This document shows positions 35,376-45,500 of a stretch of DNA of 64,000 nucleotides, one piece after another (the stretch's first letter is position 1; each line of letters starts with the position of its first letter). Under the pieces are notes generated by a model. That model was not told the DNA's origin. It did no database searches and worked only from the letters and a program-made list of their open reading frames with translations. The position numbers and the translations under genes are program-made. This DNA comes from Acetobacteraceae bacterium UBA6159 (lineage in GTDB: Bacteria; Pseudomonadota; Alphaproteobacteria; Acetobacterales; Acetobacteraceae). The DNA lies in contig DIUL01000032.1 in assembly GCA_002422345.1 (NCBI GenBank), positions 4,323 to 68,322 on the forward strand. The letters are read 5' to 3'.

Positions 35376-36697
35376 CACACGCTCCGTTGCTTGAGGTCGG
35401 CGGTCACTTCGTCCCAGACCAGGGCGAAGCTTTTGACTTCGAAGCGCAGCCAGGCGCCGCCCAGAACCAGCAGGCCGACCGCGACGGCCCATGGCATCGT
35501 TTCATGAACATCGATCTTGCTGCCGAACAGGATCAGCGTCTTGCCCTGCGCCTCACCGATGGTCAGGAACGACGACAGCTCCACGAGCCCGACAAAGCCC
35601 AGCAGCGTCGCCAGCCCCGGGATCGAGAGCCGGATATAGGGCACCACCAGTCGCCCCATCCGCCCGGCCCGGGAGACCGGCGCATGGGCCTGGATCATGC
35701 CCGCCAGCCCCGCCGGTGCGAAGGTGACCATGCTGATGAACAGCACGCCGACATAGATGAGCCAGGCGTTGGACAGCAGGCTCAGTCCGCTCTGCAACAG
35801 GGTGATCAGCGTCGCGCCCAGGATCGGGCCATAGAAGATCGTCGCACCGCCAATATAGGTCATCAGCACGGCGTTGGCCGACAGGGGCGCGGCCACGGCG
35901 TCGAAGGTCACGATCTCATACGTGATCGCATACAGCCCGCCGCCGATCCCGGCGAACATGCCGGACAGGGCGAATTGCAGGAACCGGATCCGCCGCGGGT
36001 CATAGCCCATGAACTGCGCCCGCTCGAAGTTGTCGCGCGCCGCGTTCGCCATGGCGCCCAGCGGCGTCTTGGTCAGGAACAGCATCGCCAGCGCGGCGAG
36101 CAGCGTCCAGGCGAGGATCAGGTAGAAGACCTCGATCGACGATGCGTATTCCACGCCGAACAGCGACCGCTCAATCATGCGGTTGGCGCTGACGCCGCCC
36201 TCTCCGCCGAAGAAGTTGTGGAACATGATCGCGGCGGTCGCGATCAACTCTCCGATCCCCATCGTGATCATGGCGAAGGCGGTGGCGCGCTGCTTGGCGG
36301 CCATGTAGCCAAACACGATCCCGAATACGAGGCCCGCGAGACCCGCCATCAGCGGCATGAGTTCGAGCGGAAGAGGAAGGCTGCCGGCCTCGGCCGCGTT
36401 GAGGAAGTGAATGGTGCTGTAGCCGCCCAGGCCGAAGAACACGGCATGGCCGAACGACAGCAGGCCCGCCTGGCCCATCAGCATGTTGTACGACAGGGAG
36501 AAGATGATCATCATCCCCATCTGGCTGAGCATGGTCAGCAGGAAGCCGGAATGGCGACCCGTGTTCCAGTCATAAAAGAACCAGGGCAGTATGGCCGCGG
36601 CGATCACCAGCACGAACCAGATCCAGTTGCGCCGAGCGGGCTGGGCATCCGCCCGCTGACCCGCCGGGATGGCCGAGGTTGTCGTGGGGGCGTTCAT
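35375..36697 (-). CDS. LivM-type ABC permease, long form (liv cluster 2)
   Basis: 440 residues, longer than the about 300-residue LivM of cluster 1. It has an N-terminal Arg/Gln-rich cytoplasmic tail, multiple hydrophobic segments, LSYNMLMGQAGLLSFGHAVFFGLGGY (typical of LivM) and the coupling helix region ANAARDNFERAQFMGYDPRRIRFLQ. The extra C-terminal about 110 residues contain further hydrophobic stretches ending in a charged tail. Its start overlaps the LivH stop (ATGA at 36694-36697). It forms the channel with LivH. Confidence 0.9.
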   Translation of the reverse strand: MNAPTTTSAIPAGQRADAQPARRNWIWFVLVIAAAILPWFFYDWNTGRHSGFLLTMLSQMGMMIIFSLSYNMLMGQAGLLSFGHAVFFGLGGYSTIHFLNAAEAGSLPLPLELMPLMAGLAGLVFGIVFGYMAAKQRATAFAMITMGIGELIATAAIMFHNFFGGEGGVSANRMIERSLFGVEYASSIEVFYLILAWTLLAALAMLFLTKTPLGAMANAARDNFERAQFMGYDPRRIRFLQFALSGMFAGIGGGLYAITYEIVTFDAVAAPLSANAVLMTYIGGATIFYGPILGATLITLLQSGLSLLSNAWLIYVGVLFISMVTFAPAGLAGMIQAHAPVSRAGRMGRLVVPYIRLSIPGLATLLGFVGLVELSSFLTIGEAQGKTLILFGSKIDVHETMPWAVAVGLLVLGGAWLRFEVKSFALVWDEVTADLKQRSV

Positions 36698-37641
36698 GTG
36701 TCGCGTGTCCCCATCAGGCCACGAGGCCGGAACAGAAGCATCAGCACCATCATCGCATAGGGCAGCAATGGCCCGATCCGGGACACCGGCACCGCGAGGA
36801 TTTCACCCAGCAGGTTCTTCGTGCCGATCCAGTCACCAAGCCCGCCCAACATGTCGGACAGCGAGAAGTCGATGACCACGGCAAAGGTCTGGAGCATCCC
36901 GACGATGATCGAGGCAATGAAGCAGCCAGCGAGCGAACCAAGCCCCCCAAACACCACCACCACGAACACAATCGGACCCAAAGCCGCCGCCATGCTCGGC
37001 TCGGTCACCTGATAGTTTCCGCCGATAACACCGGCGAGGCCCGCGAGGAAGCAGCCGCCGGCAAACACCATCGTGAAGACCCGCGGCACGTTATGCCCGA
37101 GCGAACTGACCATGTTGGGATGGGTGAGCGAGGCCTGGATGATGAGGCCGATCCGGGTGCGCGTCAGCAGCAGCCAGATCGACAGCAGCATCCCGCCGGC
37201 GATCAGCAGCATGAAGCCGCGATAGGCCGGGAAGTTGATTCCGTACAGGCTGAACAGCGGGAAATCGAGCGCGGTCGGCACGCGATAGGGCACGGGCAGC
37301 ATGCCCCAGACCATCTGCACACCACGCTCGATGATGAAGAACAGGCCGAAGGTGAACAGCAGTTCGGCGATATGACCGTTGTGATGGGTGCGGCGCAGGC
37401 CCCAGACCTCGATCGCCGCGCCGATCGCCGCGCAGACCAGTGGGGCGATGATCAAAGCGGGCCAGAAGCCCACCATGCGGCTGACCTCGAAGGCCACATA
37501 GGCGCCGATCATGTAGATGCCGGCATGGGCGAAGTTCAGCACGCCCATCATTGAAAAGATCAAGGTCAGGCCGCTGGCCAGCATGAACAACAGCATGCCG
37601 TAGACGAACCCATTCAGCAGGGAGATCAGTACTATCTCCAT
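36694..37641 (-). CDS. LivH-type ABC permease (liv cluster 2)
   Basis: 315 residues with about eight membrane segments. Diagnostic blocks: MLASGLTLIFSMMGVLNFAHAG near the N-terminus, and VVVVFGGLGSLAGCFIASIIVG, the LivH loop contacting the ATPase. The start at 37641 lies 91 bp after the binding-protein gene. The stop overlaps livM. Confidence 0.92.
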   Translation of the reverse strand: MEIVLISLLNGFVYGMLLFMLASGLTLIFSMMGVLNFAHAGIYMIGAYVAFEVSRMVGFWPALIIAPLVCAAIGAAIEVWGLRRTHHNGHIAELLFTFGLFFIIERGVQMVWGMLPVPYRVPTALDFPLFSLYGINFPAYRGFMLLIAGGMLLSIWLLLTRTRIGLIIQASLTHPNMVSSLGHNVPRVFTMVFAGGCFLAGLAGVIGGNYQVTEPSMAAALGPIVFVVVVFGGLGSLAGCFIASIIVGMLQTFAVVIDFSLSDMLGGLGDWIGTKNLLGEILAVPVSRIGPLLPYAMMVLMLLFRPRGLMGTRDT

Positions 37642-37732
37642 TCCGCCCGCTCCTTCGTCGCGTTCGTGATTGATCCGTCGGCAAGGAACCGCGGCGATCC
37701 CCCCAAGCCGGGAGGATCGCCGTCGGAACCGC

Positions 37733-38986
37733 TCAGGAACCGCTGGGACGCTTCATCTTGCAGGTGGTCGGGAACGTCAGGTCCTGCGTCGAGACTTTGG
37801 TCAGGGTCTTCCAGCCCCAACCGGTCTTCTCGGACTCGTTCTTCACGGGCTTGGTGAACATGGCGGTGTAGAACGGAGACAGAAGCTGGTGGTCTTCCTT
37901 CCGCATCGTGTTCATTTCGCCATAGATATCGGGCGCCTGCGCGCCTTCCAGGGCGAGAGCGAGCTTCAGCGGATCGGTTGAACCGGCCTTGTTGATGGCG
38001 ACCACCAGCATGTCGAACATGGTCTGGAAGTTCACCCAGGGATAGTCAAAGCCCGGGTCGGTGGCGCGGAAGCCCTTGATCCACTCTTCGGTCTTGGCAT
38101 TGCCAAGCTCACTGCCGATGTTGTCATGACCCTCGAGCACCGCGATCACACGGTCACCGCCGCCGTCGCCCATCGCCGTCGGGCCGCCGTTCAGATGCGC
38201 GGAGAACGTGTAGTACTTGATGTCCAGACCGGCCTCGACACCCGACTTCATCAGCAGGTTGAAGTCCGGACCCCAGTTCGATGTCAGCAGCGCCTGCGCG
38301 CCGGACGCCTTCACCTTGGCGATGTAGGAGGAGAAGTCCTTGATCTTGCCCAGGGGAACGAATTCCTCACCCACGATCTTGATGTCGGGGCGGTACTGCG
38401 CGAGGAACTTCTTGGTGTCGGCGGCGACACCCTGTCCATACAGATAATCCTGGTTCATCAGGTAGACGGACTTCGCATCGGCCGGCAGGCCGCGGACCAT
38501 CGTCGCGACCCGCTGCGTGACGTTGGCGGCGAAGCGGAAGTGCCAGAAGTCGCACTTGTCCTCGGTCAACTCGGTCGCGAGGGCCGCGCAGTTGAGGTAG
38601 AGGACGCGGTTCTTGGGGTTGCGCTGGTTGTGGCGCGACACACCGTCGATCATGGCGGCGGCGACGTTGGAGCCGATGCACTGGACGACGATGGGAATGT
38701 TTTGATCAACGACTGACTTCAGGGCGATCAGCGCCTCGGAGGGCTGGATCTTGTCATCGAACGTGACGAGTTCGAATTTTTTGCCCAAGGCCCCGCCAGC
38801 GGCGTTGGCGTTGTTCATCGCATAGCGCAGCATCTTCAGCCACGCGTCGCCGTTCGCGGCGAAAGCACCGGAGAAGGGCGCGATGAAGGCGATCTTGATT
38901 GTTTCCTGCGCCATCGCGGCGCCGCTTCCAAGAAGCATGCCCGCGATCAGGACGCACTTCACCAACTGACGGAATGCACTGAGCAT
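37733..38986 (-). CDS. Periplasmic substrate-binding protein (liv cluster 2)
   Basis: 417 residues with a Sec signal peptide (MLSAFRQLVKCVLIAGMLLG, cleavage after AMA). The type I periplasmic binding fold shows IKIAFIAPFSGAFAANGD and ALGKKFELVTFDDKIQPSEA near the N-terminus, and VYLMNQDYLYGQG in the middle. It is clearly different from the cluster 1 protein, so the two importers probably take different ligands. It is first in the operon, 5' to livH. Branched-chain amino acids, amides or aromatic acids are plausible ligands. Confidence 0.9.
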   Translation of the reverse strand: MLSAFRQLVKCVLIAGMLLGSGAAMAQETIKIAFIAPFSGAFAANGDAWLKMLRYAMNNANAAGGALGKKFELVTFDDKIQPSEALIALKSVVDQNIPIVVQCIGSNVAAAMIDGVSRHNQRNPKNRVLYLNCAALATELTEDKCDFWHFRFAANVTQRVATMVRGLPADAKSVYLMNQDYLYGQGVAADTKKFLAQYRPDIKIVGEEFVPLGKIKDFSSYIAKVKASGAQALLTSNWGPDFNLLMKSGVEAGLDIKYYTFSAHLNGGPTAMGDGGGDRVIAVLEGHDNIGSELGNAKTEEWIKGFRATDPGFDYPWVNFQTMFDMLVVAINKAGSTDPLKLALALEGAQAPDIYGEMNTMRKEDHQLLSPFYTAMFTKPVKNESEKTGWGWKTLTKVSTQDLTFPTTCKMKRPSGS

Positions 38987-39547
38987 ACGCGTTTCTCCCC
39001 CTAAAGTCGCTCATCCTGATCGGCGAGTCGTGCCTTTGTGATCAACCCGTAGACCGTCCTCTTACAACGAGTCAATGTGCATCCTCGGCCATGACTTTCG
39101 CGCCGGCCGGTTCTTCATGCGGAGCACGGACGGGGCGCATTCTCTCGGAATTTTCAAAACCCGGTATCCACGATTGTCCCGATAGCGGAGCGTCGGCGCC
39201 GGGGCTGGGGGGAGTGCCTGATCTGGCCTGGCCGCGCGCGCCTCGGCGCCCCCGACCGGACCATTCGGCGTTGATCACGAGGGCCAAGGATGACCGGCCT
39301 CAATTGAAACGTGACTGTTCCAAATGCGAGGCCCCCCTGAACACGCCCGTCTGGCATCATGCGCGCCCCTTCGCCGGAGGCGGAACGGCGGCCAGAGCCA
39401 CGAGACCACCGTCAAAAATGCCTTAGTATAAATCCCTCCGTTGCAGAAATGGAAACGTTGCGTTAATTTCGACGCCCAGAGCAGAAATTGACCCGAGCCC
39501 GAGACGGGTCGCATCCCACTCCACAACGGATTCGCGCGGAGGCCGCA
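38987..39547. other. 561-bp divergent regulatory region between liv cluster 2 and giant gene 2
   Basis: The liv cluster 2 transcript starts leftwards and giant gene 2 rightwards from this gap. Base composition changes from GC-rich (39080-39400) to moderately AT-rich (39410-39480), where the candidate giant promoter lies. No convincing small gene or RNA structure is seen; reading frames here are fragments of shadows. Confidence 0.6.
39440..39468 (+). promoter_or_regulatory. Candidate promoter of giant gene 2, conserved with giant gene 1
   Basis: GTTGCAG at 39440-39446 and TTAATT at 39463-39468, ending 80 nt before the ATG at 39548, the same layout and distance as before giant gene 1. Inside it, AACGTTGCGTT (39454-39464) recurs at 46896-46906. 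Confidence 0.4.
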
Positions 39548-42500
39548 ATGGACGTCACCAAGACCGGTACAACGGGAACCTACGGCACGAACGGTGCGGT
39601 ACCTGGAGCATCCGGCACCGCGGGCGGCGCGGGTGGCGTCGCCACCGCGACCAACACGGGCAGCGGCGACAAGGCGAACGCCGCCACGGCCAATGGCGGG
39701 GCCGGCGGCACGGGTGGCAGCGGCGCCTACCTGATCGGTGGACCGGGCGGCGACGCGGGCGCGGGCGGCAAGGGCGGCGGCGCGAACGCGACCACCTCGA
39801 CCCTGATCAACGTCGCGGCCGCGATCACCGCCTACGCGCGGGCCACGGGCGGCGCCGGTGGCTTCTCGGGCTTTCCAGGCAATTACGGCAGCCCACAGAG
39901 CGGTGCGGGTGCGAACGGCGGCGGCGGCGGCACGGCCACCGCATCCACTGTCGCCACCAACACACTGGGCGTGGCCTATGCGACGACCCGCAGCTATGGC
40001 GGGTCGGGCGGGCGTGGCGTGGGAACCGGTTCGGCCGGTGGAAGCGGCGGCGTCGCGGCCAACAGCACCGCCACGGCCAACGGCACGGGCGCCTATGCGA
40101 CCGTTGTCCAGACGGGTGGCAGTGGGGGCCAGGGCTCGGGCGGCGCCAATGGCGGCGCGGGCATCGCCAGCACCCTGACCAATGCCGTCTCGGGCTCGAC
40201 AACCGGCGGGACGCTCCGCCTGCACCAATTGGCGCGCGGCGGTTCCGGCGGCTACAGCAACGCGGGCATCGGGGGCGCCGCGGGCGCGGCCACGTCAAGC
40301 CTGACCTTCGATGACACGAAGAACGCCCAGCAGTCCTCCGACTTCGCGGGGACCAGCAAGGCCTATGCCGGCGGCGCGGGCTACGGCACATCGGTGAAGG
40401 CCGGCGGCCAGGCGACCGCGACGATCGCGCTGACCGGCGCGAACGCCATCGCCGCCAGCGCCACGGCGCTCGGCGGCATGGGCGGATCCGTGTTGGGGGA
40501 CGGGATCAGCACCCCGCCGGGCAGCGGCGGCGCGGGTGGGGCGGCGACAGCCGATGCCTCCGCGATCAGCACCTCCGCCACCAAGAACGCCGTCGCGCGC
40601 GCCTATGCAACCGGTGGCCAGGGCGGCTCGGGCATCGGGGCCGGCAAGACGGGTGGGGCCGGCGGGGTCGCGTCGGGTACGACGGCTTCGGCGGTCGGCT
40701 ACAACGCCTATGTCTATGCCAAGCAGTTTGGCGGGCACGGCGGCATCGGCCGCTATGGCGCGGTCGGTGGCAAGGGCGCGGCCAGCACGCTGACCAATGC
40801 GGTGTCCGGCAACGCGAAGGGCGGGTTGCTCCGGCTTTTCCAATATGCGACCGGCGGCACCGGCGGTGGCGCCAGCCAAGGCGGCAAGGGTGGAGACGCC
40901 GGTGCGGCGACGTCCTCGCTGACCTTCGATGACGTCGCGACCAATGCCACGGAAGCGTCCAACCTTGGTGGCAAGGCGTCCGCGAGCGGCCGCGCCGGCG
41001 GTTATGGCGGGACCGGCGGCGCCGGCGGAACGGCGACGGCCACCATCAATCTCACCGGCTCCGCCGCTGTCAGTGCCGCAAGCTCGGCTTACGCGGGCAG
41101 CGGTGGCGCGATCGACTATGGCCAGGTCGGCAACGGTACCGCGGGTGCAACCGCCAGCGCCACGGCTTCCGCGACCTCCACGGGGGTGAGCAACACGGTT
41201 GAAGCGCGGGCCTTCTCCCGGGGCGGCGTTGGCGGCACCGGGCGCGACAAGGGCAATTCCGGCGGCGCGGGTGGCGTGGCCAGCAAGACGACAGCCGTTG
41301 CCAGCGGGAAAAGCGCCTATGCCATTGTCAGCCAGTCCGGCGGTGATGGAGGACACGGCCAGGAGGGCGCGACCGGCGGCGCCGGAACCGCCTCCACCGT
41401 GACCAACGCCGTCAGCGGGTCGACCACCGGGGGCACGCTGTCACTGCGGCAGTCCGCCTTCGGCGGCACCGGCGGCACCGGATACAAGGGAGCCGGCGGC
41501 GCGGGCGGGGCGGCGACCTCTGCCCTGACATTCAATGACATCACGCAGAACGCCGTCGATGCGTCTTCCCTGAGCGGGACCGCCCGCGCGGAGGGCGGTA
41601 CGGGCGGACGCGGGCAGACCGCCGCGAATGGCGGCACGGCAACGGCCTCCATCGTGTTGACGGCCACGAATACCGTGAGCGCAACCGCCTATGGCCAGAC
41701 AGGCGCCGGCGGCAACAACATTGATGGCGGAAACGGCGGGAAGGGCGGTGCCGGTTCGGCCTCGGCCGCCGCCACCTCCACCAAGGGGACCGCGTTTGCC
41801 TATGCGCGGATGACCGGCGGCACGGGCGGGTCCGGCCAGGGCGGCGGCAACGCGGGTGGCGCCGGCGGCGTCGTCAGCGGCGTCACCGCGACCGCGACCG
41901 GGCAGAGCGTGGTCGTAACGGCGGGCCTGACCGGCGGCTATGGCGGCACCGGCTATGCGGGCGCCGATGGCGGCGCCGGTGCGTCGAGCACCCTGACCAA
42001 CGCCGTCACGGGCAGCAGCAACGGCGCCTACATGCGGCTGAATCAGCGCGCCACTGGCGGAAATGGCGGTGCATCCACCTCCGCCGCCGGCGGACAGGCG
42101 GGCGCCGGAACGGCCTCCTTGACGTTCAATGACCAGTTGAGCCCGGTCGCCTCGGCGAACCTGCTCGGGCGGATCTACGCGACCGGCGGCAGCGCCGGGG
42201 ATGGCGCGGTCGTCTCGAAGGGCGGCACCGGTACGGCGACGGCCAACATGACCGGTAGCGGCCGGGTCTCCGCCTATGCCCGCGCCACGGGCGGCAAGGG
42301 CGGTTCCATCGCGGCCGGCAAGGAGGGGTCGGGCGCGACCGGAGGTTCGGCCGCGGCCACCACGACGGCAATCACATCGTCGACGTACCAGGTCGCGTAT
42401 GCTTACACGCGTGCCTATGGTGGCAAGGGCGGCAATGGCACGGGGGGCGGCAATGCCGGCGGGGCGGGCGGCGTTGCCAGCGGGAGCACCGCGACGGCGT

Positions 42501-45500
42501 CGGGCGTCTCCGCGGTGGCATTCGTACTCCAGACGGCAGGGGCCGGTGGCACGGGCCAGGGTGGCGCCGCGGGTGGGGCGGGCGGGGCGAGCACGCTCAC
42601 CAATGCGGTGTCGGGATCAACGAAGGGCGGCTTCCTGGGGCTGCGGCAATACGCCACCGGCGGCCTTGGCGGCTACAGCGCGGAGGGTACGGGCGGCGCC
42701 GGCGGGGCGGCGACATCGGCGCTGACCTTCGACGATATCGCGGCGAACGCGACGAAGGCCTCCTATGTCCAGGGCACCAGCGGGGCGACGGGTGGCAACG
42801 GCGGAGCCGGCAAGGTCGCCGGCGGCAAGGGCGGGGCGGCCAGCGCGACGGTCAGCTTCACGGGTCAGCACAATGTCAGGGCCGATGCCTCGGCGTCCGG
42901 TGGCAATGGCGGCGGCATCGCACCCGGCGGTTCGGCGAACGGAACCGCCGGCGGGTCCGCGACGGCATCGGCCTCGGCGACGACAACCTCGGCCAGTCTC
43001 ATGGCCAAAGCGATCGTGAGCGCGGAGGGCGGTGATGGCGGCAGCGGTCGTGGCGTCGGCAAGGCCGGCGGCACCGGCGGCGCCGCCAGCAGCACGACGG
43101 CCTCCGCCTCGGGTCACTCCGCCTATGCGTCCGTGCAGCAGACCGGCGGCGCGGGCGGCGCCGGGAACGAGGACGCCAATGGCGGCCAGGGCGCGGCGAG
43201 CATCCTGGTGGATGCGGTTTCCGGTGTAACGACCGGGGGATCGCTCGACCTGCGGCAGTCGGCCACGGGCGGCGCCGGCGGCTACAGCGCCAGTGGCACC
43301 GGCGGAGCGGGCGGCGCGGTGACCGCCGGCCTGACGTTCAATGATGAAACGGCGAACGCCGTCGATGCCGGATCGATCTTCGGCCGCGGGGCCGCTACCG
43401 GCGGGGCGGGCGGAAGCTCCAGCACGGGCGGTGCGGGCAAGGGTGGCCTCGCCACCTCCTCCGTCGCCATGACCGGCGTCAACGCCGTCACGGCCGAAAG
43501 CCGAGCGACGGGCGGAAGAGGGGGATATCTGGCCGCGGTCCTGAATGGAAATGGCGGCAACGCCGGCGCCACCGCGGCGGCGACCGCGACCAAGGCTTCT
43601 GGATACACCTTCGCCACCGCCAACGCCTTTGCTTATGGCGGCGCGGGCGTGCTCGAGGGTTCGGCGAACGCCACCGCGACGGCCACCACCGCGGCGGGTC
43701 AGCGCGCATTGGCGAGCGCCCTGGCGGATGGACGGATCGGCCAGGCCAAGGCCACGGCCGTTACCACCACGACCGGCCTGATGACCGGCGTCACCGCCGT
43801 CGCGGAGTCCCAGGTCGGCAGTACGGCGCGATCGGACAGCATCGCCAATGCCGGCAGCGTGGAAGGCGGCTTCCAGGGTGTCTCCGTCAACACCTACAGC
43901 TTTGCCACATCCCTGCCGAACGCCGGGGTCATCGCGACGGCGCTGGCGGGAAATTCGAACGTCAACACGGTGTTCAATACACCACTGGCGACGGTGTTCG
44001 CGACGGGCATCCAGGGGGCGAACTATGCCTCGGACGCCGCAGGCAACCGGACCTACAAGAGCACCGTTACGTGGTCGGTGAATACGACAACGCTATCGGG
44101 CGATCTCGTCGTCGGGCTGCTGGATTTCCAGAGCCTGGGCACCGGTTTCTCCAGCCTGACGTTCAATGTAACGATCGAGGGTGGGTCGGTCTTCACCAAG
44201 GCGTTCAACGCCGCCGGGCTGGCGTCGGCGCAGACCTTCTTCGACAACAACACGATCAACCTGGGCGATGTGGCGCAGGACGCGGACCTGACGGTTGCCA
44301 TCAACTACACGCTCGTCGGCAACACGGTGGGTGCCGGGTTCGGCATGTCCTATGTGCTGGGCACCACGAACGATGAAGTCGACACGACGCCGCCGGTGGC
44401 GCCGGGCATCCCGGACCTGCAGAGCGGCTCCGACTCCGGCGTCTCCAGCACCGACAATATCACCAACGTGGCCTTCCCCGCCTTCACCGGCACCGCGGAG
44501 GCGAACGCGACGATCAAGGTCTTTGCGGGTGCAACCAATATCGGCAGCACGACCGCCGATCTCGCGGGTAACTGGACGCTGTTTTCCGGCTTCCTGGCCG
44601 ATGGCGCCCATGCCATCACCGCCACGGCGACCGACAAGGCCGGCAACACCGGCCCGGCCTCCTCCGCGCTGAACATCACGATCGACACCGCGGCGCCCGC
44701 GGCCGCGGGGACGCCCGATATGACGGCGGGTTCGGACACGGGCCTCTCCAGCGCCGACAATGTGACCAAGACCACCACCCCGGCCTTCTCCGGCAAGGCG
44801 GAGGCGAAGTCGACGGTGACGCTGGTTTCCTCGGTCAGCGGCCAGATTGGCACCGGGGTCGCGGATGCGCTTGGCGACTGGTCGATCACACCCGCCGGGG
44901 CGCTGGGTGAGGGGGAACACTCGATCACCGCCTTCGCGACCGACATCGCCGGGAACGTCGGCGCCTCCTCGGCCGTACTGGCCATCACGATCGACAACAC
45001 GGCGCCGGACGCGCCGACGGCCCTGAACCTGGTGACCGGGTCGGACAGCGGCGTGTCCTCGAGTGATGACATTACGAACGACGATACCCCGGCTTTCTCC
45101 GGCAAGGCGGAAGTCGGCACCAAGATTGCGCTGTTCGCCGGCGCGGTCGAGGTCGGCACCGCGACAACGAACGGCGCGGGCGCCTGGGTTGTCACGGCAA
45201 GCGCCCTGGCGCAAGGCGCGCATGTCATCACCGCGATCGCCACCGACCTGGCCGGCAATGTCAGCGTGAAGTCCTCCAGCCTGTCGGTGACCATCGACAC
45301 CACAGCGCCGGACGCGCCGACCGCCGTGGACATGATCGTGGCCTCCGACACCGGGGACTCCACCACCGACAATATCACCAAGGTCACGACGCCAACCTTC
45401 ACCGGCAAGGCCGAGATCGGCACCACCGTCGCTCTGTTCGACGGGGCAACCCAGGTGGGCACTGCAACCGCCGACGGCACGGGCGCCTGGTCGATCACCA

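Noticed and set aside
21843..38986. The two liv operons as recent duplicates of each other
   Set aside because: Binding proteins and permeases differ clearly in length and sequence (LivM 292 versus 440 residues); only general family likeness is shared.
39600..43800. Direct repeats in DNA that could suggest a CRISPR or satellite array
   Set aside because: Repeats are glycine codons inside an open reading frame, with a 600-nt period and diverged units; no spacer-repeat pattern.
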